Position numbers and translations under genes: made by a program. A stretch of 64,000 nt of DNA from JAEUIG01 sp046349775 (GTDB lineage Bacteria; Planctomycetota; Planctomycetia; Planctomycetales; Planctomycetaceae), in NCBI GenBank assembly GCA_046349775.1, contig JAXMBS010000009.1, positions 1 to 64,000 of the forward strand, in the 5' to 3' direction. Under the pieces are notes generated by a model. It saw only the letters and a program-made list of their open reading frames with translations, searched no databases and was not told the origin of the DNA. Positions 53,812-63,530 of this stretch are shown piece after piece; the first letter of the stretch is position 1; every line of letters starts with the position of its first letter.

Positions 53812-55398
53812 CTACATTTGCGGGCCGGCAGTCTGGCCTGCATTGTTTGACCTGGTGGGGCTGTTCACGACCGGGTCGAGTCCGCCGGTCAACACCATTC
53901 CCTGAATCTCGATCGCCGCCGAATGCAATTGCGTGAGCGCCGCCACGTAGTCAATGCTGGCCTGGAACAGATCGCGACGGGCGGTCAGTACGCGGAGAAA
54001 GTCGAACTCCCCCTCTTTGTAATTCTGTTCCGCAAGGGACAGGTTCTCTTCCGCAGTGGGGCGGATCGTCTGGCGATAGGTTTCGACCAGATTGCGGGCC
54101 GATTCGTAACGGCGAAACGCGTCCGCCAGTGCGTCGCGCATAGACAGTTCGAGACGCTGAATCTCGTTGCGGGCGGCAACAAACTCACCGCGTGCCGCCG
54201 TGATGTTGCCCTGATTCTTGTCGAACAACGGCAATTGTACGCCGACCTGCAGGCCGTACATCATGAATTGCGGCGACACGAAGTCGTACCCAACGCTCCC
54301 CATGACCTGCGCATCGGGAATCGGCTGGACCATTTCACGGCGGACCTGGGCATCGGCCGCGGCACAGCGGGCGCGGGCCGCATGCAACAGCGGGCTGCTG
54401 GCAAGCAATTGCTGCCAGGCGCTGTCCCATTGGACTTCGGGCACTTCGTCCTCAAGAGTGCCTTCGAGCGTGCGTGATGCCAGATCGGGCCAGCCGATGA
54501 CGTCGCCGAGCTGCGTCCAGGCGGCGTCGGCGGCAAATCGCGAGTTCCGCAGCAGGACCTGCGTTTGTGAAAGCTGCAGGCGTGCCTGGAGGACGTCGGC
54601 GCGCGAAACGACTTCGCCTTCAAGCAGTTGCTCCGACGCACGCACACCCTCCTCGGCCGTCCTGACGAGCTGCTGCGCCGTCGCCAATTGCTGTTGCGTG
54701 CCAAGAACCGTCACATAGCGGATGTAGATTTCATTGATGACCCGCATCTGCTGTGCCTGGGCTTCCCAGCGGGCGCGTTGTACATCGAACGAAGCCACTT
54801 CCCGGCTCAGGCCGAGCTTGTTGGCGGTGACGATGTTCTGCTGGACCAGTGCGCCATGGGCGTCGAAGGGGGCGTTGTTCGCTGAACCTGAGTAGGCGAT
54901 GAGCGGGTTCGGATACAGGCCCACCTGCAGCCAGTTTCCTTCTGCCTGCTGGATCAGCCCCTGTGCCTGACGCAACGTCGGGTTGCCGGAAAGTGCCAGT
55001 TCGCGAAGTTCCGCCAGGGTCATGACTGGTCCGGCTACGCCCATTGGCAGGTCGGCCGGGTCATATTCGGGGACGGGGACTGTTTGACTAGCGCCCGGCG
55101 CCGACGGATCGACGGCTGGCGGCGCGTCCGGAGCTTCCTGAAAGAGCGCGACGCGCGCAATGCCCGAATCGGTGGCCTGGGACTTGGGCGATTCGGCAGT
55201 CGCGACGCTTCGGGGACGCGTCGGTTCGGAAACAGGGCGCCATTTGTCGGCAGCGGCCGCGACGTCGATACGGGCCGGAGTTGTCGAGTCGGCGCGATCG
55301 GCCAGCGGAACTCGGACGTTCGTCGCGCGGCAGCCGGCCAGCAGCACAATTCCCAGCACGGACGCCGGGAGCGCCGAGAGAACACGTCCGGATTTCAC
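53812..55398 (-). CDS. Outer-membrane efflux lipoprotein (TolC/CusC type)
   Basis: I chose GTG 55398 because AGGAGG sits eight bases upstream. The frame to 55650 has no site. The 528-residue protein has a lipoprotein signal (VLSALPASVLGIVLLAGC), an acidic/Pro linker, then two outer-membrane-efflux repeats: MTLAELRELALSGNPTLRQA, QVGLYPNPLIAYSG, SRADVLQARLQLSQTQVLL and, in the second half, ARCAAADAQVRREMVQPIPD, GVQLPLFDKNQGNITAARGE, ENLSLAEQNYKEGEFDFLRV. It forms the outer-membrane duct for the RND pump encoded directly upstream (320 bp gap). Third gene of the leftward efflux set. Confidence 0.9.
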   Translation of the reverse strand: MKSGRVLSALPASVLGIVLLAGCRATNVRVPLADRADSTTPARIDVAAAADKWRPVSEPTRPRSVATAESPKSQATDSGIARVALFQEAPDAPPAVDPSAPGASQTVPVPEYDPADLPMGVAGPVMTLAELRELALSGNPTLRQAQGLIQQAEGNWLQVGLYPNPLIAYSGSANNAPFDAHGALVQQNIVTANKLGLSREVASFDVQRARWEAQAQQMRVINEIYIRYVTVLGTQQQLATAQQLVRTAEEGVRASEQLLEGEVVSRADVLQARLQLSQTQVLLRNSRFAADAAWTQLGDVIGWPDLASRTLEGTLEDEVPEVQWDSAWQQLLASSPLLHAARARCAAADAQVRREMVQPIPDAQVMGSVGYDFVSPQFMMYGLQVGVQLPLFDKNQGNITAARGEFVAARNEIQRLELSMRDALADAFRRYESARNLVETYRQTIRPTAEENLSLAEQNYKEGEFDFLRVLTARRDLFQASIDYVAALTQLHSAAIEIQGMVLTGGLDPVVNSPTRSNNAGQTAGPQM

Positions 55399-55717
55399 CC
55401 GCGGTTCCTCCTGAACCAGTCCGCCTGCATCCTTGCAGGGGCAGCGGCGAACTCGGTCGCCGGCGTGGCGTATCCAGCATCGGACCAGTCCGGCGCCGAC
55501 CTGCACTCGAAGCGTCCGCCTTAATCCGGTTGGCCGGGATGTGCGGCCGAAAAATCGGGCGAGAACTGAGCCAGTTCCCCAGCAGACCGGGAAAACACGT
55601 AAATTCTTTGAACTTGGCGGCCGAATGTACTGAGTTGCCCGCCCGCGCAATGCCGGCGGTCAACGTCTGTGGGCGCACAGTTCTGCCCGCAAGCGTCCCG
55701 GATGCCGTGGCACGTCG

Positions 55718-58700
55718 CTAATGGCCCATACTGGTCGCGCCGGAACGCGGAGTTCGCTTGCCGTAGAAGCTATACAGCACTGGCACGATGTTCAGGAACA
55801 GGATCGTCGACAGCATCCCACCGACCACGACGATGGCCAGCGGCTTCTGGCTTTCCGATCCCATCTCGTGCGAGAGCGCCGCCGGCAGCAGGCCGAGCAG
55901 TGCCGCCAGAGCCGTCATCACGATCGGTCGGACGAGTTGCTGCGTCCCCTGGAAGAGCGCGTCGCGAAGCTGCATTCCGCTGGCGCGCAGTCCGTTGTAG
56001 GAAGAGACGAGGAGCAGCCCGTTCATGACCGCCACCCCCAGTACGGAGATGAAGCCGACGGCCGCAGAGACGTTGAAATACAGCCCGGCGATCTTGAGCG
56101 CCCAGACGCCGCCGAGCATCATGGCGATCACGTTGGCCAGCACGACGCCGGCGTCGAGAAACGACCGGAACGCCAGGTAGATCATGATGCCGATCAGCAC
56201 GATCGACAGGCTGAACATCCGCGCCAGGCGATGCTCCGCCGCTTCCATCTGCTCAAATTCGCCGCTCCAGACGGCACGATAGGGCGAATGGATCAGCGGC
56301 TCGACCTTCGCGCGCGCATCTTTCACGCCGCCCGCCAAGTCGCGTCCGCGGACTTCAAATTTGATGGCGATCAGCCGTTCTCCCTGCTCGCGATAGATCG
56401 TCGATGCGCCGGGACGCAGGTAGGAATCCGCTCCGTCGTCGATGTTGCCCAAGGGCGTCACGAGGTCCCCCAGCCGCCGCATGGGCGCATGAATGGACAG
56501 CGAAGGCGCATTCACAGCGCTGCCGGTCGCGGACGGGAACGCCAAGACAGTGCCGTAGGGGGACAAGCCGACGGACCGACCACTGACGGGAGTGGCTTGC
56601 AGTGCAAGCTGGGTCTCATCGCTGATGCTGTTGCCGACGGGCACGGGGATATTGAGAATCGCCTGTTCGTCGGCCCGCAGGCGCTCGGGCCAGCGCAGCG
56701 TCACATCGAAGGTCTTTTCACCTTCGATCATTTCAGTGACTTCCTTGCCGCCGACGGCGGTTCGCACGACGGCCTGAACGTCCGCGGCAGATACGTTCCA
56801 GCGGGCGCACTTCTGGCGGTCGACCGGGAACTCCAGATTCGACTGACCTTGATTGCGGAACACGGAAGCGTGTTCAACACCCCGTACCTCATTGAGCGTG
56901 TCGCGGACCTGCATTCCGAGCTTCTCGAGCACGGTGAGGTCGGGGCCATAGATCTTGATCGAGTTCGCCCCTTTGACACCGGAGAGCGCCTCGAGGACGT
57001 TGTCTCGGATGATCTGGGAGAAATCCCATTCCACTCCCGGGAAACGGCGCGCCAATGCAGAGCCGAGATCGTCGATCAATTCGGACTTGGATCGATGCCG
57101 GCCGCGCTGGGGATCGATCGGCCACAGGTGCTGAGAACGCAACGGCAGATTTGCCTGGAACAGGTAGTAGCCGCCGGTGTCCATGCCGTCGTTCGGCCGT
57201 CCGACTGTCGTCGGAATAACGCTGATTTCCGAGAACTGCTGCATGATCTCTCGCGCCCGGCGGGCTTCCTGCACGACCTCGTCGAGCGAGACGCTGATCG
57301 GAAATACGCCACGGACCAGGATGCTGCCTTCTTCCAGCTCCGGCATGAACTCGCGTCCCATCCGGGCCGCCACAATGCCGGTCCCGACGACCGCCACAAG
57401 GAACACTGCCAGCGTCAGCCAGCGCAGTCCCAGAAACACCTTGAGCTGCTGGCGATACATCCATTGCGCGCCCCGCACCAGGCGATTGTCCGCCTTCGCG
57501 TGCACCTTTCGCAGCAAGAGCAAGCAGAGCACCGGCGAAATCGTGAGTGACAGAATCAGTGCTCCGCCGAGCGCGAAGGCATAGGTGTCGGCCATCGGGC
57601 CGAAAATCTGCCCTTCGGGGCCGGTCATTGTGAACAGCGGCAACAGCGCGCACACCATGACCGCAGTCGCAAACGCCAGGCTGCGCTCAACGCTGCCGGC
57701 CGCGCGGATGATCCGTTGCGCGAGCGGCATGCCCAGGTCTTCGTCGTGCGAGAGCTGACGATAGATGCTCTCCACGATGATCACCGTGGAGTCGACGATG
57801 ATCCCGAAGTCGACCGCGCCAATCGACAGCAGGTTGGCCGACTTGCCGCGCACGAACAAGACGCCGAAGGCGAACATCAGTGCCAGCGGAATGTTGATCG
57901 CCGCGATCAGTGCTGCGCGGACGTTGCTGAGGAACATCAGCAGGATCGTCGTGACGAGCGCCATGCCGACGATCAGGTTTTCATGGACCGTCTTGGTCGT
58001 CTTGTCGATCAGCGTCGTGCGATCGTAGTACGGCACAATCTTCACGCCTGGCAGCAGCTTGCCGCTCTGGTGCAGCTCGTCGATCTTGGCAAAGACCCGA
58101 ATCAGCGCCGGCAGCGATTCTTCCCCCTTGTACAGGAGCACGACCCCCTGCACGACGTCCTCCTGATCCTCCCAGATGCGGGCGCCCTGGGCGTCCAGTA
58201 TCGGCATGCCGTCCGGTCCGTTGTTTGGCGTGCTGATCGCCGCCAGTCCCAGCCGCGTCTTGTAGCCCACGACGACGCCGCGGGCCGCGAGCACCGTCTC
58301 GTCGACACGCGCGGTACCGTCGGCGCTGAGCAACGGGCCGCCGTCGACGAGGTCGTCCACACGCACCGGCACATTGTTGACGGTCGTCACAACGACCTGC
58401 CGGATTTCCAGACAACGCCGGGCTTCCTCAGACCGCAGCTTGGCCGCGGCTTTAACGGGGTCTGCGATCCCGATTACGGCCTGCTGCGGATCCTGCCCTT
58501 GCCCGAACAACCCGAGGGAACGCACGACGCTGGTCTGTTCCCCGAGCGTCAGGTTGTCCCCGCTGCCGGCAGCATTGGCATGCTCCAGTGCTTCATCGAG
58601 CTGATTGAGTGTGATGCCGTACTGCCGGAGTCGATTCGGGTCAGGCTGGACCTCGTAGCGTTTGACCGTCCCGCCGATGCCGCTGACGCCTGCGACACCG

Positions 58701-59224
58701 GGAACGCGCCTCAACTCGCGCTCGATGACAAAGTCTTCCAGCGCCTGGAGGTCGTTGAGCGTGTAGACCGGAACGCCGGTGACCGGGTCCTTGGGATTCT
58801 GGAGCGTATAGCGGAGGACTTCGCCGATGATCGACGCAGGAGAGATTCCCGCTTCAACACCGGGCGGCAGGTCGATGCCTCGGAGGCGATTGAGCACTTC
58901 CTGGCGAGCCTGCCAGTAGTCCTTTCTGAACGTGAACTGGTTTCTCAGGAACGACAGACCGAACTGCGACTGGCTGCGCGTCGTCTCCAATCCCGGCATG
59001 CCGGCCAGCGCGACTTCCAGCGGGATCGTGACCTGCCGTTCAACCTGTTCAGCGCTGGCGCCGGGCCATTGCGCTACGACGTCGATGATGGCTGGGGTCG
59101 GATCGGGGTAGGCCTCGATATTGACGTGGGTGAACGCGTAACCGCCGCCCACTGCCAGGCCGACGATGCAAATCATCACCATTAGCGGATTGGCCACCGC
59201 CCATTCGAGCAGTCTGCGAATCAT
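55718..59224 (-). CDS. Heavy-metal efflux RND permease (CusA/CzcA family)
   Basis: A 1168-residue inner-membrane proton/metal antiporter. It starts with MIRRLLEWAVANPLMVMICI and TM1, then the porter motif AYPDPTPAIIDVVAQWPGAS. The TM4 proton-relay motif is present, AVDFGIIVDSTVIIVES (Asp, Asp, Glu), as are FATAVMVCALLPLFTM, the second periplasmic half, and LGVAVMNGLLLVSSYNGLRA near the end. It is about 120 residues longer than typical CusA. The surplus appears to lie in the first periplasmic region (around residues 280-370), which holds an unusual stretch, LAAISTPNNGPDGMPILDA. The exported metal (Cu/Ag or Co/Zn/Cd) cannot be decided from sequence. It lies between its membrane fusion and outer-membrane partners. 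Confidence 0.95.
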   Translation of the reverse strand: MIRRLLEWAVANPLMVMICIVGLAVGGGYAFTHVNIEAYPDPTPAIIDVVAQWPGASAEQVERQVTIPLEVALAGMPGLETTRSQSQFGLSFLRNQFTFRKDYWQARQEVLNRLRGIDLPPGVEAGISPASIIGEVLRYTLQNPKDPVTGVPVYTLNDLQALEDFVIERELRRVPGVAGVSGIGGTVKRYEVQPDPNRLRQYGITLNQLDEALEHANAAGSGDNLTLGEQTSVVRSLGLFGQGQDPQQAVIGIADPVKAAAKLRSEEARRCLEIRQVVVTTVNNVPVRVDDLVDGGPLLSADGTARVDETVLAARGVVVGYKTRLGLAAISTPNNGPDGMPILDAQGARIWEDQEDVVQGVVLLYKGEESLPALIRVFAKIDELHQSGKLLPGVKIVPYYDRTTLIDKTTKTVHENLIVGMALVTTILLMFLSNVRAALIAAINIPLALMFAFGVLFVRGKSANLLSIGAVDFGIIVDSTVIIVESIYRQLSHDEDLGMPLAQRIIRAAGSVERSLAFATAVMVCALLPLFTMTGPEGQIFGPMADTYAFALGGALILSLTISPVLCLLLLRKVHAKADNRLVRGAQWMYRQQLKVFLGLRWLTLAVFLVAVVGTGIVAARMGREFMPELEEGSILVRGVFPISVSLDEVVQEARRAREIMQQFSEISVIPTTVGRPNDGMDTGGYYLFQANLPLRSQHLWPIDPQRGRHRSKSELIDDLGSALARRFPGVEWDFSQIIRDNVLEALSGVKGANSIKIYGPDLTVLEKLGMQVRDTLNEVRGVEHASVFRNQGQSNLEFPVDRQKCARWNVSAADVQAVVRTAVGGKEVTEMIEGEKTFDVTLRWPERLRADEQAILNIPVPVGNSISDETQLALQATPVSGRSVGLSPYGTVLAFPSATGSAVNAPSLSIHAPMRRLGDLVTPLGNIDDGADSYLRPGASTIYREQGERLIAIKFEVRGRDLAGGVKDARAKVEPLIHSPYRAVWSGEFEQMEAAEHRLARMFSLSIVLIGIMIYLAFRSFLDAGVVLANVIAMMLGGVWALKIAGLYFNVSAAVGFISVLGVAVMNGLLLVSSYNGLRASGMQLRDALFQGTQQLVRPIVMTALAALLGLLPAALSHEMGSESQKPLAIVVVGGMLSTILFLNIVPVLYSFYGKRTPRSGATSMGH

Positions 59225-59380
59225 CGAACCGTCAAGGCCATATTCAAGGACCGGGCCTCGCGCTGCTGCGCGTCCGGCAAATCAAGTGGCATGTTTCGCG
59301 CGAAGCGCGGCGGTCGCGGACCTGTGCCCGCAGACCGATGAAACTCGCTGTCAGTTCGCTCGAAAGCGCAGGCGCGCTTG

Positions 59381-60760
59381 TCACGGACGATCATTAGGCG
59401 GAGGGGCGTGACGGGCGACGGAATCGGGTGCTTCGCCCGCTGGAACCGGAAGCTGGATCATGGCGTTCTGCAACATGAGCGCGCCGGCCGTCACGATCCG
59501 ATCCCCAGGAGCAACGCCGTCGGCCGCGATCCGCACATAGACATTATCGTGGAATCGCCGGCACACTCTGACGCGTCGACGTACGAAACGTTGATCCGCG
59601 GCGTCGGGCTGCACGAACACGACGCTTTCCCGCGCATCTTCGACGACGGCGCTGGACGGCAATTCCAGTTCATTCTCAGGAGGCGGCAGCGTGATCGTCA
59701 CCGTGACGAACTGCCCGATTTTCAGATCTCCAGTGTCGTTCTGAACGTGGCCCGTAATGAGCGCCGTGTGCTGCGCCGGATCAATCACCGGGCCGATTTT
59801 TTCGAGCTTGCCCTCGAACGACGCCTCCGGACGTGACGGCAATGTCACCGTCCAGTCAACCGGCGGCTTGAGTGATTCCAGCAGCGGCAGGTCGTCTTCA
59901 TAGACGTGCGCCCAGATCACCATGTGCGAGAGGTCGCCGATCTTGAACAGGTCGCTATCCGTATCGACGATGTAGCCGACAGTCACGTTTTTCTCGAGGA
60001 TCGTCCCGCTCATCGGCGCGCGGATTTCCACGCGTGCCCAGTCCTTCGAATCCCGGGGCGCGGCCTCGGGCGACGTCAGCCGTTCGGCTTCCGCGTGCAC
60101 CTCGGCGATTTCCTCATCGGTGACGCGCCAGGTCCGCAGCGTCCGCTCCAGGCTGGCGATTTCGACGTGCCGGCTGCGGACGTCCTTTTCCGCGTCGCGA
60201 TAGGGGCGTCCGGCTCCCGCGCCTTCGTCAAACAGCTTCTTGAGCCGGTCTCGCAGTTCTTCCTCCGAACGGAGCTTGGCGAGGGCATCCACGAGTTCGC
60301 TCTTCTTCGCGCCGAGTTCCGTACTCCAGACGACGGCCAGCAGATCACCCGCCTGGATGTGCTCGCCGACGTGAATGGTCGGATCAGAGCCGTCCGTCGA
60401 TTGGCCCAAGGCCACGACCTCGCCGCGAAATCGCGAATGGATTCGCGACAACCGATCATTGTCCAGGTTCAGAACCCCCTGAAAGCTCGGCAGACGGATG
60501 GAGTGCTGAGCGACGCTGGCGGTCGAGACTTGCAGGCCCATCTCCCTGGCGATGTCGCCGGGAACCATCAGGCCGTCGGAGCCGACGCGATGCACTTTCG
60601 GCACGTCATCTGCTTCGGCAGCTGCATGACTCGCCGAAGGCGGTTCGGCCGTGTGGCCTGCACTGCCCTTGGTTTTCATCGCATACAGCGCAGCGCCTAC
60701 GACAGCCACGACCAGACCGCCGAGGAGCACGATGCGCACTACTTTGGCAACGGCCTTCAT
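59381..60760 (-). CDS. RND efflux membrane fusion protein (CusB/CzcB type)
   Basis: A 459-residue periplasmic adaptor: N-terminal membrane anchor (VVRIVLLGGLVVAVVGAALY), a His-containing linker (GSAGHTAEPPSASHAAAEAD), beta-barrel/lipoyl halves (FQGVLNLDNDRLSRIHSRFR; RAPMSGTILEKNVTVGYIVD), and an alpha-hairpin between (ELGAKKSELVDALAKLRSEE). The C-terminal proximal domain has DLKIGQFVTVTITLPPPENE and DRIVTAGALMLQNAMIQLPV. It links the RND permease to the outer-membrane channel. It is first of the three leftward genes, 156 bp before the permease. The His-rich linker may bind metal, but that is only a suggestion. Confidence 0.9.
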   Translation of the reverse strand: MKAVAKVVRIVLLGGLVVAVVGAALYAMKTKGSAGHTAEPPSASHAAAEADDVPKVHRVGSDGLMVPGDIAREMGLQVSTASVAQHSIRLPSFQGVLNLDNDRLSRIHSRFRGEVVALGQSTDGSDPTIHVGEHIQAGDLLAVVWSTELGAKKSELVDALAKLRSEEELRDRLKKLFDEGAGAGRPYRDAEKDVRSRHVEIASLERTLRTWRVTDEEIAEVHAEAERLTSPEAAPRDSKDWARVEIRAPMSGTILEKNVTVGYIVDTDSDLFKIGDLSHMVIWAHVYEDDLPLLESLKPPVDWTVTLPSRPEASFEGKLEKIGPVIDPAQHTALITGHVQNDTGDLKIGQFVTVTITLPPPENELELPSSAVVEDARESVVFVQPDAADQRFVRRRVRVCRRFHDNVYVRIAADGVAPGDRIVTAGALMLQNAMIQLPVPAGEAPDSVARHAPPPNDRP

Positions 60761-61526
60761 GAAATCAGGAGTCTTTTATTGCCGGACCCAACCCGCCGGT
60801 TGATGGGGATGAGTCCGACCTGGGTGCGACTTGATCAGCAACGCGTCCTGTGGATCCCGGATCACGTTTCGGACGTATCGCCCCGATCTCCAGTCGGATC
60901 AGGAGATACGGGGGGCCCGCCGGGAGTGGCACGCGCATCATCACCTGTTGCCAGGTGGAAGCGCCCCGATCGGCTCTCGCCTGTTCACCGTTGAATACTC
61001 TCGCTTCGACCCCGACAGCCGCGGTGTAACCGACCGCAGCTACCGAGACGAGTCAAAACCAGGCAACTCCACGGCTCGGAGCGCCTGATTGTGGCAGCGC
61101 TTCGATTCAAGGGGAGGTCACGCGAGCAGACTTCGATCTCGGCTTTGCCCGATGCGGATTCATCACAACAGGGAGCCAGAACCAGGGTCCGGTTCAGATC
61201 ACACGTCTCGCTGGAGTCCAGTTCCAACCGAACGAATTATATCATGTTCCTGCGGTCGACGGGAACGACACTCCCGCGCGAACTGACGAAATCCACGTCC
61301 GCGCCTTGCCGCCCGTACTGGTTCGACGTCCGCTCGAAGCCGGTCCGGGCCGCACAAACCTTGCAGTAGAAACAGGCAGCCGCAACCGCTGCACAGGCAT
61401 ATTCGTATCGGCGCTCAAGCCGAACCAAGTCCGGTTTACAGGAACTTCCGGCATCATTCCCAAAGTCAGCGATCAGCGCGAAATCGCTGCTGCACCGTCT
61501 CCTCCGCCTCGCAGGAACGTGAACCC
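60761..61526. other. Divergent intergenic region, no gene seen
   Basis: Lies between the leftward efflux genes and a rightward beta-helix gene. No regulator gene, repeat or convincing promoter was recognised. Frames at 60831-61369 are unsupported. Confidence 0.5.
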
Positions 61527-63470
61527 ATGTGGAATTGTTTTCTTTGTGGTCTGTGCGTCGCCTTGAGCGCTGTTGCGCCTGAGGACAAGACGCAGCCCGG
61601 GCGATTTGTCGTCGAGCATCCCACGCTGCACAACCTTGGCTTCGAGTGGGCGATCAGCGGCGATGCGAACCGCAATGCGACGGTCGCGGTGCGGTTCCGT
61701 AAAGTCGGCGATCCGGAGTGGCGCGAGGCACTCCCGCTGCTGCGAATGGGGGGCGAATCCGTGTATCGCCGCCGCGAGCACCTGGAATACACCGTTCCGA
61801 GCGGGTTCGCCGGCAGCATTCTGAACCTGGAGCCGGGTACTGCGTACGAATGCCGGTTCGAGCTGAGCGACCCGGATGGAGTCAGCGGCGAGGCGGTGCA
61901 GACAGCCACGGTCAGCACGCGCCGCGAGCCGCAGCCGTTCAAAGGGGGCCGCGTGCTACATGTCTATCCGCCGGACCATGACGGAGAGCGGCTAGAGCCG
62001 CACTTCTCATGTCTGCTGGAGGCCTACTACGGAGCCGGCCTGGGCGACTGGAGCGTCGTGTGGGAACGCCGCGCACAACCCGGCGACACGATCCTGATCC
62101 ATGCCGGACTCTACAAGAACGACCGGCGCAATTACGTGGATCCGCAGATGACGCCGTTTGACGGCACGATGTCGCTCACGCTGAAAGGGACGCCGGAGAA
62201 GCCGATCACGATCAAGTCCGCTGGCGATGGTGAAGTGATTTTTGACGGCGACGGCAATCACCGGGTGTTCGACGTAATGGCGTCGCAGCACCACATTTTT
62301 GACGGGCTGACGATCCGCAATACCGACGTCGGCATCTTCGCCGGTCAAAAGGAAGTGCTGGGAGCAATCGGACTGACGGTCAAGAACTGCCGGTTCGAGA
62401 ACATCGGGTTCGGTGTCTGGACCGAGTACGCCGGCTCGCGCGACTTTTACATCGCCGACAACCTGTTCCTCGGTCGCGACGACCGGTTCCGGCTGATCGG
62501 CTGGACCGGTCCGCTGTGGGCCAGCGCCGGCAAGTACGGGTCGCATCTACTGACGAGCTACTACGCGATCAAGGTCTACGGTCCGGGACATGTCATCGAG
62601 CACAACTCCATCGCGTACTTCCACGACGGCATCGGCATCTCGACCTATGGCACGCCGCCGGAAGACCCGGAACTGCAGGCGTCCTCAATCGACATCTGCC
62701 ACAACGACCTGCACATGCTGAACGACGACTTTGTCGAGACGGACGGCGCCTGCCACAACGTGCGGGTGATGTACAACCGCGGCGTGAATGCCGCACAGGG
62801 AGGCTACAGCGCGCAGCCGGCGTTCGGCGGGCCGGTCTATTTCATCGGCAACCTGCTGTATCACGTGCCGAGCGGCGTGTCGTTCAAGTTCTCAGCGAAG
62901 CCGGCCGGTCTGCTCGTCTATCACAACACGATCATCGGCGAGCAGACGATCCGCGACCCGTCTTCGAACATGCACTGGCGAAACAATCTGTTCCTCGGCC
63001 GCGATACGCCGGGGCGCGGCATCATGACCTGGGGGAATGCGAGCCACGAGTGCAGCTCGGACTACAACGGTTTCCGCCCGAACGCCGGAGTGGCCGAACA
63101 GTTCGCCTGGTTGCAACCGCCGGCCGGGCAGACATTGTACGAGCCGGCGGACGGCGACTGGCAACTTTTCGCCACACTGGGCGAACTCCGGCGGGCAACC
63201 GGTCAGGAAGCGCACGGCATCGAGGTGGATTTCAACGATTTCGAGTCTCTGGCGCCCCCCGATCCGGCAGGTCGCCACGCGGTGTACCACGCGGTCGATC
63301 TGAGTTTCCGCTTGAAGTCCACCAGCCGCGCCGTCGATGCGGGCGTCGTGTTGCCGACCGTGAATGACGGATTTGAGGGCCAGGCCCCGGACCTGGGGGC
63401 TTTGGAAGCCGGCGGCCCGGCGCCCGTGTACGGTCCCCGCTGGCTGAAGCGTCAGCCGTTCTACCGGTGA
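61527..63470 (+). CDS. Secreted right-handed beta-helix protein
   Basis: ATG 61527 follows AGGAAC. The 647-residue protein has a short signal (MWNCFLCGLCVALSAVAPED), a fibronectin-like domain about 25-130 (LHNLGFEWAISGDANRNATV; LNLEPGTAYECRFELSDPDG), then a parallel beta-helix from about 170 to 560 with coil repeats (GDGEVIFDGDGNHRVFDVMA; HHIFDGLTIRNTDVGIF; HVIEHNSIAYFHDGIGIST; FIGNLLYHVPSGVSFKFS). It ends with LGALEAGGPAPVYGPRW. Such proteins are polysaccharide lyases or binders. No catalytic residues can be fixed by eye. It lies upstream of a cytochrome c gene in the same direction. Confidence 0.85.
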   Translation: MWNCFLCGLCVALSAVAPEDKTQPGRFVVEHPTLHNLGFEWAISGDANRNATVAVRFRKVGDPEWREALPLLRMGGESVYRRREHLEYTVPSGFAGSILNLEPGTAYECRFELSDPDGVSGEAVQTATVSTRREPQPFKGGRVLHVYPPDHDGERLEPHFSCLLEAYYGAGLGDWSVVWERRAQPGDTILIHAGLYKNDRRNYVDPQMTPFDGTMSLTLKGTPEKPITIKSAGDGEVIFDGDGNHRVFDVMASQHHIFDGLTIRNTDVGIFAGQKEVLGAIGLTVKNCRFENIGFGVWTEYAGSRDFYIADNLFLGRDDRFRLIGWTGPLWASAGKYGSHLLTSYYAIKVYGPGHVIEHNSIAYFHDGIGISTYGTPPEDPELQASSIDICHNDLHMLNDDFVETDGACHNVRVMYNRGVNAAQGGYSAQPAFGGPVYFIGNLLYHVPSGVSFKFSAKPAGLLVYHNTIIGEQTIRDPSSNMHWRNNLFLGRDTPGRGIMTWGNASHECSSDYNGFRPNAGVAEQFAWLQPPAGQTLYEPADGDWQLFATLGELRRATGQEAHGIEVDFNDFESLAPPDPAGRHAVYHAVDLSFRLKSTSRAVDAGVVLPTVNDGFEGQAPDLGALEAGGPAPVYGPRWLKRQPFYR

Positions 63471-63491
63471 CGCGGCAGGCAGCCGCGCGTC
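63469..63491 (+). terminator. Small hairpin after the beta-helix gene
   Basis: GACGCGGC, loop AGGCA, GCCGCGCGTC: a stem with a two-base bulge overlapping the stop codon end. No T-run. Confidence 0.3.
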
Positions 63492-63530
63492 ATAATGGTT
63501 GGGCTGGAGACAACGTCTGGACATTGGGCG

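Noticed and set aside
55721..59185. Long plus-strand ORFs (609 and 489 codons)
   Set aside because: Antisense to the RND permease, rich in His/Arg/Asp and without motifs; typical shadow frames in GC-rich coding DNA.
59906..60994. Plus-strand ORF of 362 codons
   Set aside because: Antisense to the membrane fusion protein gene; no motifs.
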